A stretch of 64,000 bases of DNA from Diospyros lotus (GCF_014633365.1 NC_068351.1:15816907-15880906); one strand, 5' to 3'; shown: positions 31,404 through 43,403, numbered from the stretch's first letter. Made by a program: numbers and translations. The notes: generated from the letters alone by a model not told the origin.

Positions 31404-32005
31404 ATGGAGCTGCAAAAGAGGAATCAATTGATCAGTGAGAACTTCTATGTTAGAGGAGATGGTACTGTAAGTGTTCCTTGGCCCTGGCTCATTGTTGTTA
31501 TTTAACCCTCTATTTGGAACTAGAATTTTGCAATGGAAAGGAAAATAAAGAAATTTTTTGCATAAACAAAATTGAAAAGAAAAGAAAATAATTTATTTAT
31601 ATGCTCACATGCACATGAAAATAGTTTTTTTTTTTCCTTCCCTTCCTTAAATCCTAGTTCCAGATTTAGTGAAAGGGACACTGTATTTTGTATTATCAGT
31701 TTTTAACAGTTTGAGTCCTGCATTTCAGTGTGCTTATTTCTTCTCGGAAGATTTTTTATCAGCCTTGTTTGCAAGTGTTGGCTTCAGCATCATAAATATG
31801 GAGATATACAGCAGGAAAATTCAGAATCGATCTCAGAACGTAACCATGTCTAGGTAGGTTCAGCTTTAAACCATTATGTCAATTTTCAAATTTACTTTTC
31901 GCTTCAAATGTTTTCCCTTTCCTGCAATCCTCATTTAGTTATCTAGCTTTAAAATTTTGTGCTTCCACTAGGAAGTTGATAAAAATTCTAGAGCAGTGTT
32001 CCTAA
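31404..32005 (+). CDS. tRNA N3-methylcytidine methyltransferase (METTL2/6/8-like), last three exons
   Basis: Continues 21079-21677 across a ~9.7-kb intron. Exon 31404-31466 ('MELQKRNQLISENFYVRGDG', before GTAAGT) holds the family hallmark 'ENFYVRGDGT'. Exon 31729-31853 (after TTTCAG, before GTAGGT) has 'YFFSEDFLSALFASVGFS' and 'RKIQNRSQNVTMSR', the C-terminal block of the family. The final exon appears to start at 31972 after ACTAG and gives Arg-Lys-Leu-Ile, then six codons more to TAA at 32003-32005. Family members usually end with an RRWIRAVF-like tail. Here 'RAVF' sits in another frame 8 bp later (31989-32000), which suggests a small insertion has changed the last residues. Phases agree at all junctions. 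The gene may still work, but this is inference. Confidence 0.85.
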
Positions 32006-35000
32006 TTCATAGTTCGTTATTGTATGCAGTATGGGTATAGTCCACAATTTGCTATGGTATGCTGTATGAGTATAGGCACCCAATGTGACAATTTATTCCG
32101 TACATGGTATGAGGTTTAGACTTTAGATTTAGTTAGAGCGTTATTTGGGGTGTTGGTTTGATTTTGAAGTGGGCCATATATATATATATATATACACACA
32201 AATTTAATTCTGATGGTTAATTAAATTGTGAGCAACAAATTGGTGAGTTTTAAGTTTTCCCTAGTGACTATTCCAGTTCCCTAATTTGAGGTTTCAACAC
32301 CCTAGAATTTTTTCTTTAATTTCTTTGATAATATTAATCTAAATTGGGATCTGTGTATCTTATGATCCAGTGCATGAACCACAATATAATCAGGATTTTA
32401 GTTCCATGGGGCCCTTTCTAGAGTAGATGGGATGAAACTAAAATCTGACCCTCTGGTAGCAAGAGGTTGTGGTAGGTGTTGCCTAATGGACCAACAGAGG
32501 TAAATAGGAGGATGAAATTTTCTCCACCCAAAAGCATGGAATCTGAGCCTATGTTTCCAGAAACATGGATCATTTTACTAGATGAGGAATGACGTATAAA
32601 ACATAAAACATATTCTAAAATATGTTAATGCTTTCTCCTTTTCTTCTTTCTTAAGTTTTGAAATGTGGTGTGATAGGTGTAGATCTCTATGTATTATTAT
32701 TAGAATCCAAAATACTTTACAACTATCATCTTTTTAACATACAGATGTCCAATGGATTAACACAATTTGCAAAGCACGGATATAGACACGCAGTATGAAT
32801 ATGACATGACATGGCAGGAACATGCAGATATGTCAATTTCCAAAAAAATTGCAGGTACAACATGTTGGTGAAATGCAATATATATGCCATAGAAATAAAG
32901 ATAATGAAAATGCAATATAATACTAATTAAAATTGAGGAAGACAATTTTCATATGTTAGATGTCAAACATGCCATTCAGAAAACGATCACATCCCATGAA
33001 AAATGGTAAAACAAGCTGAAGCAAAAAGAAGAGGGAAAGAAGAATTAAAGGGATGGGAAAGATGAAAAGAGAAGGAGGTTTTCAATACTATTTTGCTATT
33101 TTATTATCACCTCTAGAAGAGGTTTCCAAATTTGCATTAGAATGCAAATGTGTTGAACAAATGCCCTTTTTCAGGGCCAATGTTTTCCTAGCATAAAGAG
33201 AGCATACCGTATACATGTACAATTTATGTCACACACTGTCCATCTGCATTATCCATATGTTGTGTGGTACCTCTAAATTGCCCTTGGTCATATGTTTGTG
33301 CTTCTTGAACAATTTAATTTTTTTGTTAATTAATTATACAAGAATATATTTTTAATAGAAAACCTTATTGTGCATAGATCTTTTTTGTTATGCGTGTTCT
33401 TTTAGAAGAATAAGAAACAACAATGCCCACCAAGCCTTAATCCCAATAGGTGTGACATTTAGAAGAATAAATATAAACATTTAGTGGGATGGTTGGGATT
33501 GCTACATTTGTTGTTCAGTTGTTCTTTGAAATGAAAGTATTCCATGTCATAAAACTTGCATATCACATTGTGATTTGCTGTGATATGAGGTTTCTTGACG
33601 ACACATATTTTATAGTAATTTAATTTTACAGTTATAATCGTTAAAAGAAAAGTACAGCTAAAGATAATGTTGACTGCAACAACAATAGACTAGTCAAAAG
33701 ATTACGCTTACTAGGTGGAGTTGATTACATGGACCCTAGGTTACCCATCATCTCTATCTATATTATATCTAAGAGTTTCCTACTAAGTTTTTCTTGATCT
33801 TCCTCAACTCATTTTTGCCAAGAACTTCTTATCAGTTTCTCTCAAGATAGTTTTGATGTTCTAAAAGATAAAAATTGGCAAACTCAGCCTCTCTGACAAT
33901 CTTAAAACTTGCATCTGATTCACGCCACTCATTCTATCAACTTTCTATTCATCAAAGCTGCTGCTTTTAAGGATCTAACTTATCTATTTGAGTGCCATTT
34001 GACCATTAATTATTTTACTGATAGACTATGGATACGAGCTGCTTTCGGCCAAGTTGGAAACGGAGTTCTTCAATGATTTTTGATTCTTTGACAAACTGGG
34101 TATGACAACTCATTTTGGAGCCTCAAAATTTTGATTTTTTGTTGTTTATTGCCATAGTGGATGGAGCAGCAGTTCCATAAAAACTCTGTTTGCCTGCCAG
34201 GTTGAATGGTCCGCTAAACCCTATCAAGACGGGTCGTAGGGGAAATCATTATAATCTCTTACGCTACTACGTCAACCTTTCTTTTTAAGTCAAGGCACTG
34301 GTTTTGAGCATTCCTTTTGTGGAAAGAAAATACGTTTTAAAAGTGATGTCTAATTGTAATATGATACTTTTTGTGTCAAAACAAAAATTGCAAGAATGGT
34401 TTTTCTATGTTTATTATTTCTTTCTGCTGTCGTCTTGTCTCCTACTTTTCAGTCAAAACGACGTCGGTGCCTCTGTGAAGAATAAGAAGTGGTGATAATG
34501 GAATAAACGGATACTGGGAATTTTAAGGATATTGTACATTGAGACTGTTAATAAAAACTTGCTTGATGATTGGAACCTCTCTTTTTCTGTGGAGTTAAGT
34601 TTAAAATTTGTTAAAATTACAAGCAGGATCTGTGAGAGGAACATGATATTAATTAGATTTTATATTCAGTGATTTGTGAGAACATTTATTTCGTGTTAAT
34701 CAGCTTTGTTAAAAAATTAAAACAAATATTAATTATGTCTTGATAAGTATAGTATCTGTGATTTTAAGAGTAAATCGTAAGGAGCACTCTAAAGTTTGTT
34801 TTAATTGGAAAGACATCTATAATGTTTCAGAAGTAGTAGTAATTTATTGGATGTTAAAAAATAAAGTACATAGATGAAAATGCCTTCTCTTTCTCTCCCA
34901 TTCATTTCAATAAAAATTAAAAATGTAAATAAATAATAAAAACACTGGAGGCGTCCAACACCATTGGTAGTGGTCAAACTCCCGACGATAACAGAACCCA

Positions 35001-35686
35001 AGCAATCATGGGGCTCTGGGATTAAACCCCAACAAGATAGGGCTTTGGCATGAACAATGAAACATGTCAAAGAGAGGGAGAGAGAAAGAAACAGAGATTG
35101 GAAAGCCCTTCGATAGCAATATAATGATCGAATTTAGTTGAGAAGTCTATTTAATCTTTACAATTGTAATGACAAGTAGTGATAGAACTTTAATTACTAG
35201 CAAACGTTAAGTAAATCACTACAACTCAACGACAAACTAACAATAAATCATTGCATGACAGCGGATACGACAATCGATATTGTAATGCTTCACTTAATTG
35301 TGTCATCAAATAATATGACATGAGCATGATTAATTTTTGTCGTGGATGATAAGTTAAAAAAAAAAATATTATATATATATAATATAATTGTATGACGTTT
35401 GAGAAAATAGAAGTTTAATTCAATGTTACAATTTTTCACCAATTATAACCCTAGTTCAACATTAAAAAATGACCAAAATTCTCTTATAACATAAAACCAC
35501 CTTCTCCCTCTCCTTAAACTCTCCTTTCACTTTCCTCTCTAGGATAATCCTCTCTTCACTACCATAGGTAGTCAGCATTTCTCTTTTCATCATTGCGAAG
35601 CTCCCTTCACGGCTAGTCATCACCAACCTACCAATCTCCTTTCATTGCCGTCGTTTAGCATTACAAGGGGAAAGTTTTTTCTCAAG
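32006..35686. other. Gene-free AT-rich region
   Basis: No supported gene. Contains a (TA)n tract at about 32176-32196 and scattered A/T runs. 34940-35060 has a weakly tRNA-like stretch that I could not confirm as a SINE. Short open frames here lack any recognisable motif. Confidence 0.6.
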
Positions 35687-35884
35687 AATCATGTTAGATG
35701 TACATCATTTTTGTACATCTTGATCTACATAAAAAGATATTATAACCAAAATATCCCTTGTCTCCATGTTCCTCATAAGAGATATTTTTGTCATTGGTAC
35801 ATTTTCTTCATAAAAAATATTTTTGTCATTGATACACCTTTATGTAGCTCAAAGTGTACACAAAGATGTACCAATAACATTATT
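35687..35884. mobile_element. Mutator-like MITE, copy 1
   Basis: Starts AATCATGTTA and ends TAACATTATT. Imperfect long inverted ends contain 'TGTACATC..TTTTTGTACATCTTG.TCTAC'. Inverted relative to copies 2 and 3. A small open frame inside it is not a gene. TSD not clear. Confidence 0.75.
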
Positions 35885-35959
35885 CTTTTCCCAATAATTT
35901 TAGGTTCTACGAGATTAGATTGTGTTGGGAAGCTACTAGTAAAAATCAATATTAATACT

Positions 35960-36180
35960 ATTTTTTTTTTGGAATAATTAAGAGAGATTTGAATAGTTAA
36001 TCTCTGACCCTCAAAATGATTGTCCTTACGTAGTCTTTAGTGTTCGTACTCTTAATTATGTCAGAGGAGGTAAATCATAGGTGTGAGATTTTATTTCATT
36101 ACATAGGACGAGAATCGAACTCATGATTCACCGGAATGACATCGACATATCATTTATTCGACCACTCGACTTATATTTTA
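35960..36180 (-). mobile_element. tRNA-derived SINE, minus strand
   Basis: Read on the minus strand it begins about 36175 with an A-box-like 'GTCGAGTGGTCGAATA', then the B box 'GAGTTCGATTCTCG' about 45 bp later. It ends in a poly-A tail (plus-strand T run at 35961-35970). This is the plan of a tRNA-derived plant SINE. The TSD is only suggested (CAATATTAAT / CAATTAAT). Confidence 0.75.
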
Positions 36181-36183
36181 GAG

Positions 36184-37010
36184 ACAATTAATCTCCAACC
36201 CTTGATAAATTAGGGGGAGAAGTATGGAGATTGAGGGTTAGTGTCACAATTATTATGTACAGGATGTATTGATTGAGAAATATAACATAATCATTATTCA
36301 TACACTTTACTTTGCTATAGCTAAAGAAAATAGAGAGAAAAAAAAATAATGAAAGGAGAACATAATAAAACAAATCCCTTTCACAGCTCAAGATGATTTT
36401 CTATTAGGCAACACAATCTTGGCATGGCATGGTGCAACTGTGCAAAGAAAAAGTAGTTGTAAACATGAACAGTATTCCAAATTAGTATATGGTAGGAAAG
36501 ATGAAGCTGAGCAAATAATATTGTCATAATTATTTTTATGAATGTTGCAAGAGTGGGAAAGACAATGGATGCCAATAGTGAGTCACAGACCAAAGGGACA
36601 AAAAAAAAAAGACGAAGAGTGGAAGAAAACGTAAAACGAAGAAGAAATCGAGTGTCATTATCCGAAGGCAGATAGGGGGAGGATAATGTAGAGAGGGACA
36701 GAGGCCATTTGGTGGGTGGTGTTGGTGTATGTGGGTCTCACTGGGTCTGGGTCAGTAGCAACTAATTGGTTCAGTTTTAATTTTGGTTCAATGTTGATAT
36801 TCGGTTAATTCAGTTACAATGACAGTATTTTTAAAAATTTTAGTTTATTCGGTTATTTAAATTTTTTTGACAGAGTAACTGAATCAAATCGAACAAGTTT
36901 GAAATCTTAACCGAATTAAATTGTTCTACAAAAATGAATTGAATTTCAATTGATTTGGTTCAGTTGAATTTTTGCTCACTCTTACCACACACTAGAGGCT
37001 TTTTCATTGG
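36184..37010. other. Gene-free region with a hAT-MITE-like relic
   Basis: No gene. 36770-36985 is rich in 'TTCGGTT', 'GGTTCAGTT' and 'AACCGAA' motifs like those in the hAT MITEs here, but lacks recognisable ends. Confidence 0.5.
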
Positions 37011-37017
37011 AGGTTGA

Positions 37018-37595
37018 TAGGGCTGGCAATTTTGGACACGACCCGATTACACGACACGACATGACACGAAGTTAAGTAAATTAGGGTTGGGATTAATTGG
37101 GTTCGGGTCATAAATAGGTCAACTCGTTTATGACACGATTATTTTTGTGTCTTAGGCGGGTCATCCCGTCTAACCTGTTTTGACACGAAATGACATGTTT
37201 AATTAAACGGGTTAACGGGTTGACCCGAACACGTTAACACGATTATATACGAAATGACACGTTTAATTAAAAGGGTTAGTAGGTTGATCTGAACACGTTA
37301 ATTCGATTATACATGAAATAATACGTTTAAAACTAAATAACACGTTTAACAGCTGGCACAACACAACCTGTTTAAATTAAACGGGTTAAACAGGTTAACA
37401 GGTGACACGACACGACACGTTTAGTTAAACGGGTCGTGTCGTGTTACACGTTTAATAAACGTGTCGTGTTCGGGTTTAAGAAATTTGATACGATTATTAA
37501 ATGGGTCGTGTTCGGGTTAACCTGATACGTGTTATACATGTATCTCGACATGACACGACATGATTATGACCCGCTAACACGAATTGCCATCGCTA
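37018..37595. mobile_element. hAT-type MITE (MITE-C), 578 bp
   Basis: Ends TAGGGCTGGCAATT and (inverted) TAGCGATGGCAATT. AGGTTGA occurs on both outer sides (37011-37017 and 37596-37602). The interior is packed with 'GACACGACACG', 'CGGGTTAACGGGTTGACCCG' and related inverted motifs, typical of a common plant hAT MITE group. No coding capacity. Confidence 0.88.
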
Positions 37596-37788
37596 AGGTT
37601 GATGAAGGTTGGGATCTAGGACTGTCGGAGCTGAATAGGAGATAATTAAGTAAACAAAAATGGACTAAAAATTGAGCGAAAAAAAGTGAGGGAAAGAAGA
37701 GAATCGGCCATTTTGGACCTTTTTGTTTCTCTGCGGTGGTTCAATAAAATTGCCTTCAACGTGACCAAAAATTTTTTACTGTCGTAAA

Positions 37789-37950
37789 GAAAAATGTTAT
37801 TGGTATACCTTTGTGTATATTTTAAACTACACAAAAGTGTGTCAATGACAAAAAAAATCCCTCTAAGGCACATAAAGATGAGAGATATTTTGGTCATAAT
37901 ATCCCTTTACGTAGCTCAAGATATATAAAAATAATATACTATTGTTAACA
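37789..37950. mobile_element. Mutator-like MITE, copy 2
   Basis: Begins AATGTTATTGGTATACC. Contains 'AAACTACACAAA' and the mirrored 'ATATTTTGGTCATAATATCC..ACGTAG', shared with copies 1 and 3. Ends approximate. Confidence 0.7.
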
Positions 37951-39537
37951 AATTGTTGGTGATTATAAAAACTACATGAAAAAGAAGATCAAATTTAGTT
38001 GAAAAAGGGCACCCATCGTTTACCCACAGCTTCAAGATTACAACCACTAAAGGTAATCTTTAGGGGTAGTTTGGTTCCATATTGGTTTCTTCCATGTGTT
38101 GCCTTCTCTATGTTCTTAGAAGCCATACACATTTGGCTTTGACGAATTCAAATGAATCTGAATGTCAAACCCTTCGTTTAGGTTTAAACTCAAATTGTTA
38201 CTATCATGTCTTAGAGAAAAAAAATAGTGATATAAATTTTCTTATATCTATTAGATTAATAGGGTTTGTTTGAGTCATGATGGTTCAAACAAGTGAGTTT
38301 TAAAACAAAATACCCTTGATAACATTAATATATATATATATAATTACATATATATAATTTTTTTTACCATTACTAAAAAAGATACGAAATTGTGCTTTTA
38401 ACATTCAAGAGAAATAAGATACTTTGAAGGAGAGTAAAAAAAAATATATTTACATATTACAAAAAAAAAGAAAAAAAAAAAAGAAAAAAAAAAAAGGAAA
38501 ATAACCCTGTCCTGAGATAAGATCTTTTTCTTTATACTCCATTACAACCAACATATGAATTTATATATATATATATATATTGTCTTTTAATTTAGATCTT
38601 TAAATTGTGTTAGTTTGAGCGTTACTTAAAAAGTTTAAATGAAAAGTACTATAATTAAAAAAAAAATCTTACAAATTTACATTAATGACAAAATAACTTT
38701 TTTATGTTATAAAATCCAAAATTTCAAAATATACATTTCTCATGATGAACACCCTATTTATAATGAAAGTTCCAATTCTATCTAACACATTATCTTTTAA
38801 TGCATTAGGAAACTTATCATTGGCCACGAGCCTCTCTCTTTACAATTATAAAAAGCACGACTCTGCAATTATCTATTTTTGAAAGGGATTTTACTAAATG
38901 GTTAGAATCTATCCGGATAGAAAGTCATTTAATGTTTATTTTATATTATTTTATAATATTTAACAAAATAGAAAGACAAATTGAATTTTATAAAAAAAAT
39001 TAAGTTATGACTAAAAAAAATATTGTTAGTAAATAAAATCATAAATAATATAATTATTCTAACATTAATAATTAAAATGAGTAAAAAAGATAATTTTATC
39101 TGAAGAGATTCTATTTAAATAGATTTATTATTTTGAAAGATGTAAGATTGCGTGAGATTTTCGAAATCTCGATAGAGATAAGCCAATGCACTTATCAACC
39201 AAATATCGAGAATACATCATCAACTTGGACTATCTTATCATCATCTATTTTCATGTAGACCCCACAAACATTCTGCGGTTGTATGACCCACGCGCTTCTT
39301 CATGCGGCTCTAAAGCATATCGATGACACGAAGCACTAGGGTGCACTTGCATTTCCCACGTAATCCCTGCGCGTGGTGCTTTTTGTTGCTGCACTCATTC
39401 ATCTCCCGCTTATCTTTGCTGAAAAGCAATTTTTTTTTTTTTTTTAAAGTTGATGTCATTTTAGCTTATATTACCAAAATAATTATGAAAAACACTTACG
39501 ATTACGATTATGATATTATTATTGTCGAGATAGAATA
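37951..39537. other. Gene-free AT-rich region with microsatellites
   Basis: (TA)n at about 38328-38341 and 38562-38580, an A-rich run at 38460-38500 and a T run at about 39430-39445. No gene seen. Confidence 0.6.
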
Positions 39538-39547
39538 ATAAATTTAT

Positions 39548-39721
39548 GAATAATGTTATTGGTACATTTTTATGTACATTTTAGACTACACAAAGATATA
39601 CCAATGATAAAAATATCCCTCATGAGGCGCGTCAGGTGTATGGAGAGACGCATGGTATTTTGGTTATAATATCCATTGTGTAGTCCAAAATGTACAAAAA
39701 TGATGTACATGTAGCATGATT
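39548..39721. mobile_element. Mutator-like MITE, copy 3
   Basis: Best-preserved copy. The ends form a ~40-bp imperfect inverted repeat (left 'AATGTTATTGGTACATTT', right inverted 'ATGCTACATGTACATCATTT', both reaching 'GACTACAC'). ATAAATTTAT occurs on both sides (39538-39547 and 39722-39731); 9-10 bp is the duplication length expected of Mutator-like elements. Confidence 0.82.
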
Positions 39722-39808
39722 ATAAATTTATTTGACGAGAAACGTCGTCATTTGACCACCTAAATCTATAAGAAAAGAAATAGTTAGTGGGCATGAGAGG
39801 GTCCCCAC

Positions 39809-40515
39809 TAGGGATGACAATTGCAACCGAAATCGTGCAATCGAAGCGAAACTGAACCGGTCAATGTGGTTAAAAATCGTTTGACTGGGTAATGGTTTGG
39901 TTTGGAAAAAAATCGAATACTGTTTCAATGAGTATGGTTTGATTATGGTTTTCACTAAATTCAAAATAAAACCCGAACCAAATGTGTGGGTAACCGAACC
40001 AAACAAAATCGAATATACATATATATGATAGATATTTATTTATTTATTTAATATATATATTGACTAATGTATTTTTTTACAAATATTTTAACTAATGCAT
40101 TACAAATATATAAAATAATTAATATTTATAAAATAATTAACAAATAAAAATAAAATTTAATTTTAAATTATTTTATTTTTATCAATCAAATAATTATATT
40201 CAATAAGTTTGAAGTTAATTTGTAACTTTATGCAATAAAAATGTAATTTTATTAGAGTTTATTTTTGTTTGTTGTGGAGTTATCAAAAATTTGTATGAAT
40301 GCTATTTGCAAGAGTTTGTCTTTGTTTATTGGTATGAATAAAACTAAAAAAATCATGGTTAAAATCGAAATCAAACAGAAACCAAATGGTTTGGTTATGG
40401 TTTTTAATTTTTAAAATCAATGGGTAATGGTTTGATTTTGGTTTTAGTAGTTTAAATTTAATTTATTTATGATTTTGATAAAAATTAAAATCAAACCGAA
40501 CTATTGCCAACTCTA
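39809..40515. mobile_element. hAT-type MITE (MITE-D), 707 bp
   Basis: Ends TAGGGATGACAAT and (inverted) TAGAGTTGGCAAT, with an 8-bp TSD differing at two bases (GTCCCCAC 39801-39808; GTCTCCGC 40516-40523). Interior carries 'AACCGAA' and 'TTTGGTTATGGTTTT' motifs. No transposase. Confidence 0.85.
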
Positions 40516-40523
40516 GTCTCCGC

Positions 40524-41491
40524 GCAAATAATCCAATATTATTTATAGTTTGAGCAATTTAATTAAAGATTTTTTATATAAATTATTTAACTAGATTACG
40601 TATGATTTGAATTATTTAATTATAGATTTTTTTATGAATTAATACTATGTTTAAAAACTCTTATAATTTACTTTATTTTTTTTCTCACATATTTATTAGT
40701 ATAAAAGTTAAAAAACTTTCCCTTCAAGTAAAAAAATTAAAACATAAAAGACATCTAAAAATATTTTTTAATTATAATTTTTTTTTGTATAAATAACTTA
40801 AATAAGAGAGTTTAAATGTAAATAATCTTAAATTCTAATTTATTATATATTTTTATTTATCAATTTATCTTTTATATGATTCTCATAAATCATATAATAC
40901 TTAAATGTATTTCACTAAATTTTGTCCTTATTATTTATTTATTATATTAAATACCTTTTATATTTCATTTACTTTACTTATAATAATAGTTTTTGTTGAT
41001 TTTTCTCACATAAATAAGGCGCCAATTTATAATATTTTTGAAATTTATTCTTAATCTGAATGTTGGTTGGGGTTGTAGTTGACGCTGATAATGGCGCGTG
41101 GGATTATAATAATAAAATTGATTTGAAAGTGTTTCCACACTGTACTTGGCATTCCTAGCCATTTTCAATCAAGAACCCATCCCACCGCGCTTCCCTCGTT
41201 CCTGGGTTCTGCAAGTCTTCTTGCCCTTCGATCCTTTATCTCTCTCTCTCTCTGCGGCTTAATCGAGACGTTCTCTTCCTTCCGAACTCTTGCTTGTTCA
41301 CTTCAATTTGTATGCATGCATGTATGTGTACATCTAAATGTATGCTTGTTTCTGTTGGATGGAGTCCATTTCTTGGCTGATCGGTTTCGGGAACCCAAAC
41401 TTTGTTCAGTTGTGCTTTGAAGTGGTCGATTGCTCAATTCGGTTAATCTGTGAGGTTTTGATCGCTGGTGTGGCCTCAATTGGAGACAGAG
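40524..41491 (+). promoter_or_regulatory. Upstream region and presumed 5' leader of the TOPLESS-like pseudogene
   Basis: Very AT-rich to about 41030, then more balanced. 41160-41320 is pyrimidine-rich with a (TC)n run at about 41239-41253, typical of plant 5' leaders. No convincing TATA box position could be fixed. Confidence 0.4.
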
Positions 41492-43397
41492 ATGTCTTCT
41501 CTGAGCCGAGAACTGAGTTTTCTGATTACTTCAGTTCTTAGATAAAGAGAAATACAAGGAGATGGCTCGCAAGTGAGGGATTTCCGAATTCTTCTTTCCT
41601 TGGGTTTTATCGGCATTGATTCCTTCTAACAGGGCTTCGCCCGGGGGGGTGGTTGTTGGTTTCTGGTTTTGTGTTAACGAAGGTTGGAGAAAGAGTCGGG
41701 GTTTTTCTTCAACATGAAGTACTTCGAGGACTCTCTGACTGACGGCAACTGGGACGAGGTGGACAATTACTTATCCGCGTTCACCAGGATGGATGATAAT
41801 AAGTACTCCGCGAAAATTTTCTTCGAGATCCGGAAGCAGAAATACCTTGAAATGTTGGACATGTGCGTGCTGGCTTCATGTCATTTGAATATGGCATATA
41901 CATGTATGTTTGATGTTGACTTGCTCTTAAGACTTCTAATCTAGGGATACTAATAGCTTGCTTATGATCTCTTTTTTATTTCTTTCTGGCAACCACGATC
42001 ATGCTAAGGCTGTGGATATTCTTGTGAAGGACTTGGGACCTTTCTCCACTTCCAATGAAGACCTGTTTAAGGAGATAACCCTACTTACTGACTCTGAGAA
42101 ATTTTAGGTACACTGATTGCTAGATACCTACTATTACTAACTCGTCTGATTAATGTTCTAGTGAACTAATACATATAAAATTTGGAAATGAAGAAGTCAT
42201 TGCATGTTATAGCTTCTAAGACGGGATTATAGGGGTTGGAAGGTGGACAGGTCTGATTTACTTCATTTAGTTGAGTTGAAGAAAATTACGATCAGCCCTT
42301 TTATTACACTTGTCTTACCAGGGAGCTAAAATTTCAATAATGATCTGAGATGTACTGTCTTTTATTACCAGGCTCTAGCTTTCATTTTTCTATATTTCAG
42401 AAAATTCTTTGTTTCAGGGAGAACGAACAACTTTCTAGATATGGAGATGCCAAGTCAGCTAGGGCTGTAATGCTTGCTGAGTTCAAGAAAGTAATTGATG
42501 TGAATCCCCTTTTTTGTGATAAGCTTCAGTTTCCCACACTAAAGAACTTGAGGGTCAGCACTTTCATTAATCCGAGGTTTGTCAAGAGAGATGCTTATGA
42601 ATTTCAGTTTTGTTCACCACTATTTATTTTGAGTTTTTGTTGCTGAGTAAATATTTCTTTTGATGTTACCCTTAATTTTGGGATTGCAGCTTAAATTGTC
42701 AGCACGAACTTTGCAAGCACCCCAAGCCTAACCCTGACATTAAAACCCCTTTTTGTTAATCATTCTTGTGGACAACCAAATGTTTGTAGTCCCCTAATGA
42801 ATTCTATGCCTAAAGTAGCTCATGGTGTAAGTCAATAAGATAAGAAATACATTATGATTCAATGTTTCTGTATTTTGGACATTGACATCATATGTGATGT
42901 TACTTTATTTTTGTTTCTTATCCAGCAATTTCAGGCTGCACCAGCACCTGTTACGGCATCTGTAAGAGGATGGATGGCCAATCCTTTTATCTTGCACCAC
43001 ATTGCTTCTGTAGGGCCTATCGGCTTATTTGCTCTGAATAGTGCAGGTGATGTGATGGCTATTAACTATTTTCTTTTATGGCTTACCTTTCTATCTACAG
43101 CCTTGTTTGACAGGTTAAACCTAGACCATACTGCTCTTCAATATGTTTATGAGAAAACCAAAAATAATAATGGCTTAATTTCCTTCAGTACCTTGAGTTG
43201 GAAGGGTTCCTTTCCCCCTCCCATCCAGGTTTTCTGATTCTTCTGAACCTATATGTTGTAATAGAATCTATGCTAAAGTGCCCTAGGACACCTACTAACA
43301 ACAATCCATCAATGGACTATCACTCTGCAGATTCTGAAAATGTACGGAGGAGATTAAGACCTTTTGGAACATTGGATGAGGTACTTTATGTACTGTT
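41492..43397 (+). pseudogene. TOPLESS / TOPLESS-related (TPR) corepressor, truncated pseudogene
   Basis: TOPLESS proteins are nuclear corepressors with LisH, CTLH and WD40 domains that bind EAR-motif repressors. Seven exon-like blocks match the N-terminal part. 41492-41572 is the LisH start ('MSSLSREL'), where one extra base near 41527 shifts the frame to a stop. 41683-about 41864 encodes 'ESGFFFNMKYFEDSLTDGNW' and 'FFEIRKQKYLEML'. About 41997-42108 is the CTLH part ('AKAVDILVKDL'), with no AG acceptor in front and a shifted end. 42418-42576 holds 'RENEQLSRYGDAKSARAVML' and 'NPLFCDKLQFPTLKN'. 42690-42826 holds 'CQHELCKHPKPNPDIKT', followed by another one-base insertion. 42926-43046 and about 43263-43397 ('KCPRTPTNNNPSMDYHSADS') cover the proline-rich linker. 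All WD40 repeats are missing; sequence changes to Copia-E near 43400. Confidence 0.92.
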
Positions 43398-43403
43398 CCC
43401 ATT

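Noticed and set aside
34801..35070. Possible third SINE or tRNA-like sequence
   Set aside because: A 'GGTTTAATCCC'-like box is present, but no matching A box at proper distance, tail or TSD could be found.
35645..35977. 110-aa open frame as a gene
   Set aside because: It lies over a MITE copy and a poly-T tract, has no motif, and the related MITE copies do not conserve it.
37018..37595. Regulatory array or CRISPR-like repeat because of the many CACGACACG/CGGGT repeats
   Set aside because: Repeats are irregular, inverted and enclosed by hAT-type ends and a TSD; this is a MITE in a plant genome.
41684..41944. Stand-alone 86-aa gene
   Set aside because: The frame starts at a TTG inside the TOPLESS exon and runs on into intron; the true start is at 41492 on another exon.
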